Below, in pieces: positions 24,611-26,432 of a stretch of DNA of 26,432 nt. A program made the position numbers and the translations under genes. Source of the stretch: CAZIKB01 sp964539665 (GTDB lineage: Bacteria > Zhuqueibacterota > Zhuqueibacteria > Oceanimicrobiales > Oceanimicrobiaceae). Where the stretch lies: positions 1-26,432 of the forward strand of contig CAZIKB010000095.1 in the NCBI GenBank assembly GCA_964539665.1, given 5' to 3'. The notes under the pieces were generated by a model. The model worked only from the letters and a program-made list of their open reading frames with translations, did not search any database and was not told the origin of the DNA. How positions within the stretch are numbered: position 1 is the stretch's first letter; each line of letters starts with the position of its first letter.

Positions 24611-25699
24611 TCATGATTTTTTAAAAAATCCTAATGTGTTTAAAGATTTTATTTTCTTCAAATTAATATCGGCGCTAATGCGGCCGCCACGTTTATCTAA
24701 TATTGTGTTTTTAAAGACCCGTATATTTATATTTTCGCTTAAATCTATACTTTCATCACCGCAATTGATAAATTCATTTTCATAAATTTCACCTGAACCG
24801 CCATCGAGGTCAAGACCGTCTTTATACGTATTTTTAAAAATATTATTATTGATGGTGACCGTACCAAGTCTGACATACATAGCGTCTTTTCCAAACATAT
24901 TCACAAAGCGACTGTTAGTTATTTCAACATCCGATTCAATTATTGATAAACCTGCCAGGAAATCTATATTATTTACCCGAGCCTGTCTGCCATGCTTGAA
25001 AGTAACATATTCAAATATGGACTTCTCAGCTCCTACAATTCCAACCACTCCCCATTTCAGCAATTTGTTTTTTGCCAAAAATCGAATTGGAGCGCTTGCG
25101 GTGCCTTGAGCATAAATTGGACTGTAAGATATTAATGAACATCCCACGTCAAAATTTAATACGGTGCCGGACTCGATTGTTAATGAGGTATTTTCCGGTA
25201 TTACTATAGTTTCATCAATTACATATTTGCCTTTTCGCAGAATCAACTTTGTGGGATTCTGCGGGTCTAACGAAAAAATTTGAAATCTATTAACAAATTC
25301 TTCAGGAGACAACTTAATCAGACTGACATAATTTTCAGATAAGGTTAAGTTATAACCGGTCAATTTAAACCAGAGCCAGCCGGCTTTATCTATATTAAAA
25401 ACAGAAAATAAAAATAATGATGTTGAGAATACCCACAGAAGAACTAATTGCGTTATTTGCACGGCGCCTATTTTTTTGCAGTTTATTTTAACCGTCCAGA
25501 ATATTACAGATACAAATAGAAAACTAAAATTAATAAAGACAAACAGCGGTATGGGCATTTTCCAAAATGTTCGTAATGAAACTAAACCTAATATTACCCA
25601 CACTGTAATTGATACGACAACTTTCATATTTGGCTTAAGGTATAGGCCAGGGCTGTAATGCATCGGGGGTCTGTTATTTATTATTCTTGAATCGTGCAT
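24611..25699 (-). CDS. Membrane-anchored right-handed beta-helix protein
   Basis: A 362-residue protein with three N-terminal hydrophobic segments (about 26-45, 50-70 and 80-100), then a right-handed parallel beta-helix (about 150-340) of the pectate-lyase-like/NosD type. The helix opens IVIPENTSLTIESGTVLNF and SYSPIYAQGT and shows repeated acidic turns: KDAMYV, KDGLDLDGG, DESIDLSEN. These align block by block with the C-terminal module of the CotH protein at 12780-15425 (IIPAGYEVL, SYSPINFQG, EDALNV, NDAIDVSG). No catalytic residues can be assigned. It may bind, epimerise or cleave the glycan outside the membrane (inference). AAGG about 9 bases before ATG 25699 supports this start, although Met13 and Met25 are alternatives. 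Confidence 0.8.
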   Translation of the reverse strand: MHDSRIINNRPPMHYSPGLYLKPNMKVVVSITVWVILGLVSLRTFWKMPIPLFVFINFSFLFVSVIFWTVKINCKKIGAVQITQLVLLWVFSTSLFLFSVFNIDKAGWLWFKLTGYNLTLSENYVSLIKLSPEEFVNRFQIFSLDPQNPTKLILRKGKYVIDETIVIPENTSLTIESGTVLNFDVGCSLISYSPIYAQGTASAPIRFLAKNKLLKWGVVGIVGAEKSIFEYVTFKHGRQARVNNIDFLAGLSIIESDVEITNSRFVNMFGKDAMYVRLGTVTINNNIFKNTYKDGLDLDGGSGEIYENEFINCGDESIDLSENINIRVFKNTILDKRGGRISADINLKKIKSLNTLGFFKKS

Positions 25700-25755
25700 T
25701 TAATATACCTTGAATAAATTTAATAGATCGTTGTGAACGAACAGCATGATTTTCT

Positions 25756-26349
25756 TTAGCAAAGTTCCTCTTCAAGTATATCACAAATAGCATGAGCCAC
25801 TGTAATATGCACTTCTTGAATCCTGGCGGTAATTTCCGAAGGCGCCCGAAAACAAATATCCACCAATTCCGATATTTTGCCGCCGCCCTGACCAGTCAAT
25901 CCGATAGTAGAGATACCTTTCTCTTTGGCCATGCGCACCGCTTTAAGCACATTAGGGGAATTTCCACTGGTAGTGATGGCAATTGCCACATCGCCTTCCT
26001 GACCCAATGCCTCAATCTGCCTGGCAAAAACATCCGCAAAATCATAATCATTTCCAATTGAAGTCATGATTGAGGTATCAGTAGTTAATGCAATTGCCGG
26101 CAAGGCTTTTCTATCCCGCCGAAATTTACTTACCAATTCAGCGGCAATATGCTGGGAGTCGGCTGCGCTGCCGCCATTTCCAAATAATAGGACTTTTTTA
26201 CCATTGCTTAATGACTGGATTAACAGTTGTACCATATCATTTACAATTGATATGTGCATATTACTTATGCGTTTTTTGGTCTCAATACTATTCTCAATTG
26301 TTTCTGCAATTTTTTTGGAAAAATTTGTTGTTAGATTAGACAAAATCAT
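25756..26349 (-). CDS. gmhA: Sedoheptulose-7-phosphate isomerase (SIS domain)
   Basis: A 197-residue SIS-domain protein (PF13580) that converts D-sedoheptulose 7-phosphate to D-glycero-D-manno-heptose 7-phosphate, the first step toward NDP-heptose. Motifs match GmhA: LLFGNGGSAADSQHIAAEL (phosphate loop and metal-side His/Glu), TTDTSIMTSIGNDYDF, TTSGNSPNV, LTGQGGGK and RIQEVHI with the catalytic His. I start at ATG 26347-26349 because it overlaps the stop of the upstream gene (ATGA); a GTG at 26356-26358 would add three residues (MGG). GGGAGG sits only 1 base from the ATG, so reinitiation after the upstream gene seems likely. It supplies heptose for the glycan or for lipopolysaccharide core. 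Confidence 0.9.
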   Translation of the reverse strand: MILSNLTTNFSKKIAETIENSIETKKRISNMHISIVNDMVQLLIQSLSNGKKVLLFGNGGSAADSQHIAAELVSKFRRDRKALPAIALTTDTSIMTSIGNDYDFADVFARQIEALGQEGDVAIAITTSGNSPNVLKAVRMAKEKGISTIGLTGQGGGKISELVDICFRAPSEITARIQEVHITVAHAICDILEEELC

Positions 26350-26432
26350 ACCTCCCACGTTTGCAATCCATGGTAATCAAATGTGAATTCTACAATTTGT
26401 CCCCCCAAATTTTCCAATTTCTCTGCAATAAT
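26346..26432 (-). CDS. C-terminus of a probable GHMP-type heptose kinase (partial)
   Basis: From the window edge, 28 codons read without interruption on the minus strand to TGA 26346-26348, ending GGQIVEFTFDYHGLQTWEV. The GG-x-V-x-F-x-F...GLQTW ending resembles D-glycero-alpha-D-manno-heptose 7-phosphate kinases and related GHMP sugar kinases, which act right after GmhA and are often encoded beside it. The ATGA overlap with gmhA supports a shared operon. Only a short tail is visible, so the family call rests on this ending and the neighbour. Confidence 0.5.
   Translation of the reverse strand: MIAEKLENLGGQIVEFTFDYHGLQTWEV

Overview
The window looks like a chromosomal surface-polysaccharide locus of an AT-rich bacterium. 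Recognisable Shine-Dalgarno sites (GGAGG, AGGTGA, GGAGA) precede many starts. A GmhA-type heptose phosphate isomerase, a Wzx-type flippase and an O-antigen ligase/Wzy-type polymerase point to a Gram-negative-type envelope. The sequence alone does not assign a phylum; an FCB-group or candidate-phylum genome would fit the style. Apart from a broken M28 peptidase at the left edge, every gene lies on the minus strand, so the cluster reads from right to left.

Right part (about 26.4 to 20.5 kb). It opens with the last codons of a probable GHMP-type heptose kinase, coupled by an ATGA overlap to gmhA. A membrane-anchored beta-helix protein, a GT4 glycosyltransferase, two tandem copies of an unrecognised multi-pass membrane protein, and a decayed sulfotransferase pseudogene follow.

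Central part (20.2 to 4.97 kb). In transcription order: a nucleotidyltransferase-like/P-loop kinase fusion; a flippase; a methyltransferase-like/APH-like kinase fusion; a membrane CotH/beta-helix protein; an alginate-lyase-family protein; DUF4956; a Tat-type metallophosphoesterase; a VTC-domain protein; an O-antigen ligase; then a separate methyltransferase-like gene, APH-like kinase gene and P-loop kinase gene. The fused and split versions of the same domains thus flank the CotH/DUF4956/VTC block. Each P-loop kinase gene is preceded by a degenerate 8-bp-period array.

Left part (4.97 to 1.2 kb): an ATP-grasp enzyme, a NodB-type polysaccharide deacetylase and a second GT4 glycosyltransferase end the cluster. 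A 386-bp gap separates it from the convergent M28 fragment. This gap holds a small hairpin and a 137-bp long imperfect hairpin built like an integron attC site.

Working model (inference): the locus makes, flips, polymerises and edits a glycan. An unusually large set of phosphotransferase-like proteins (two P-loop kinases, two APH-like kinases, a CotH kinase-like protein and a VTC protein), plus a phosphoesterase, suggests that phosphorylation or phosphate-containing substituents matter to the product. No integrase, transposase, tRNA, rRNA or CRISPR array was seen.
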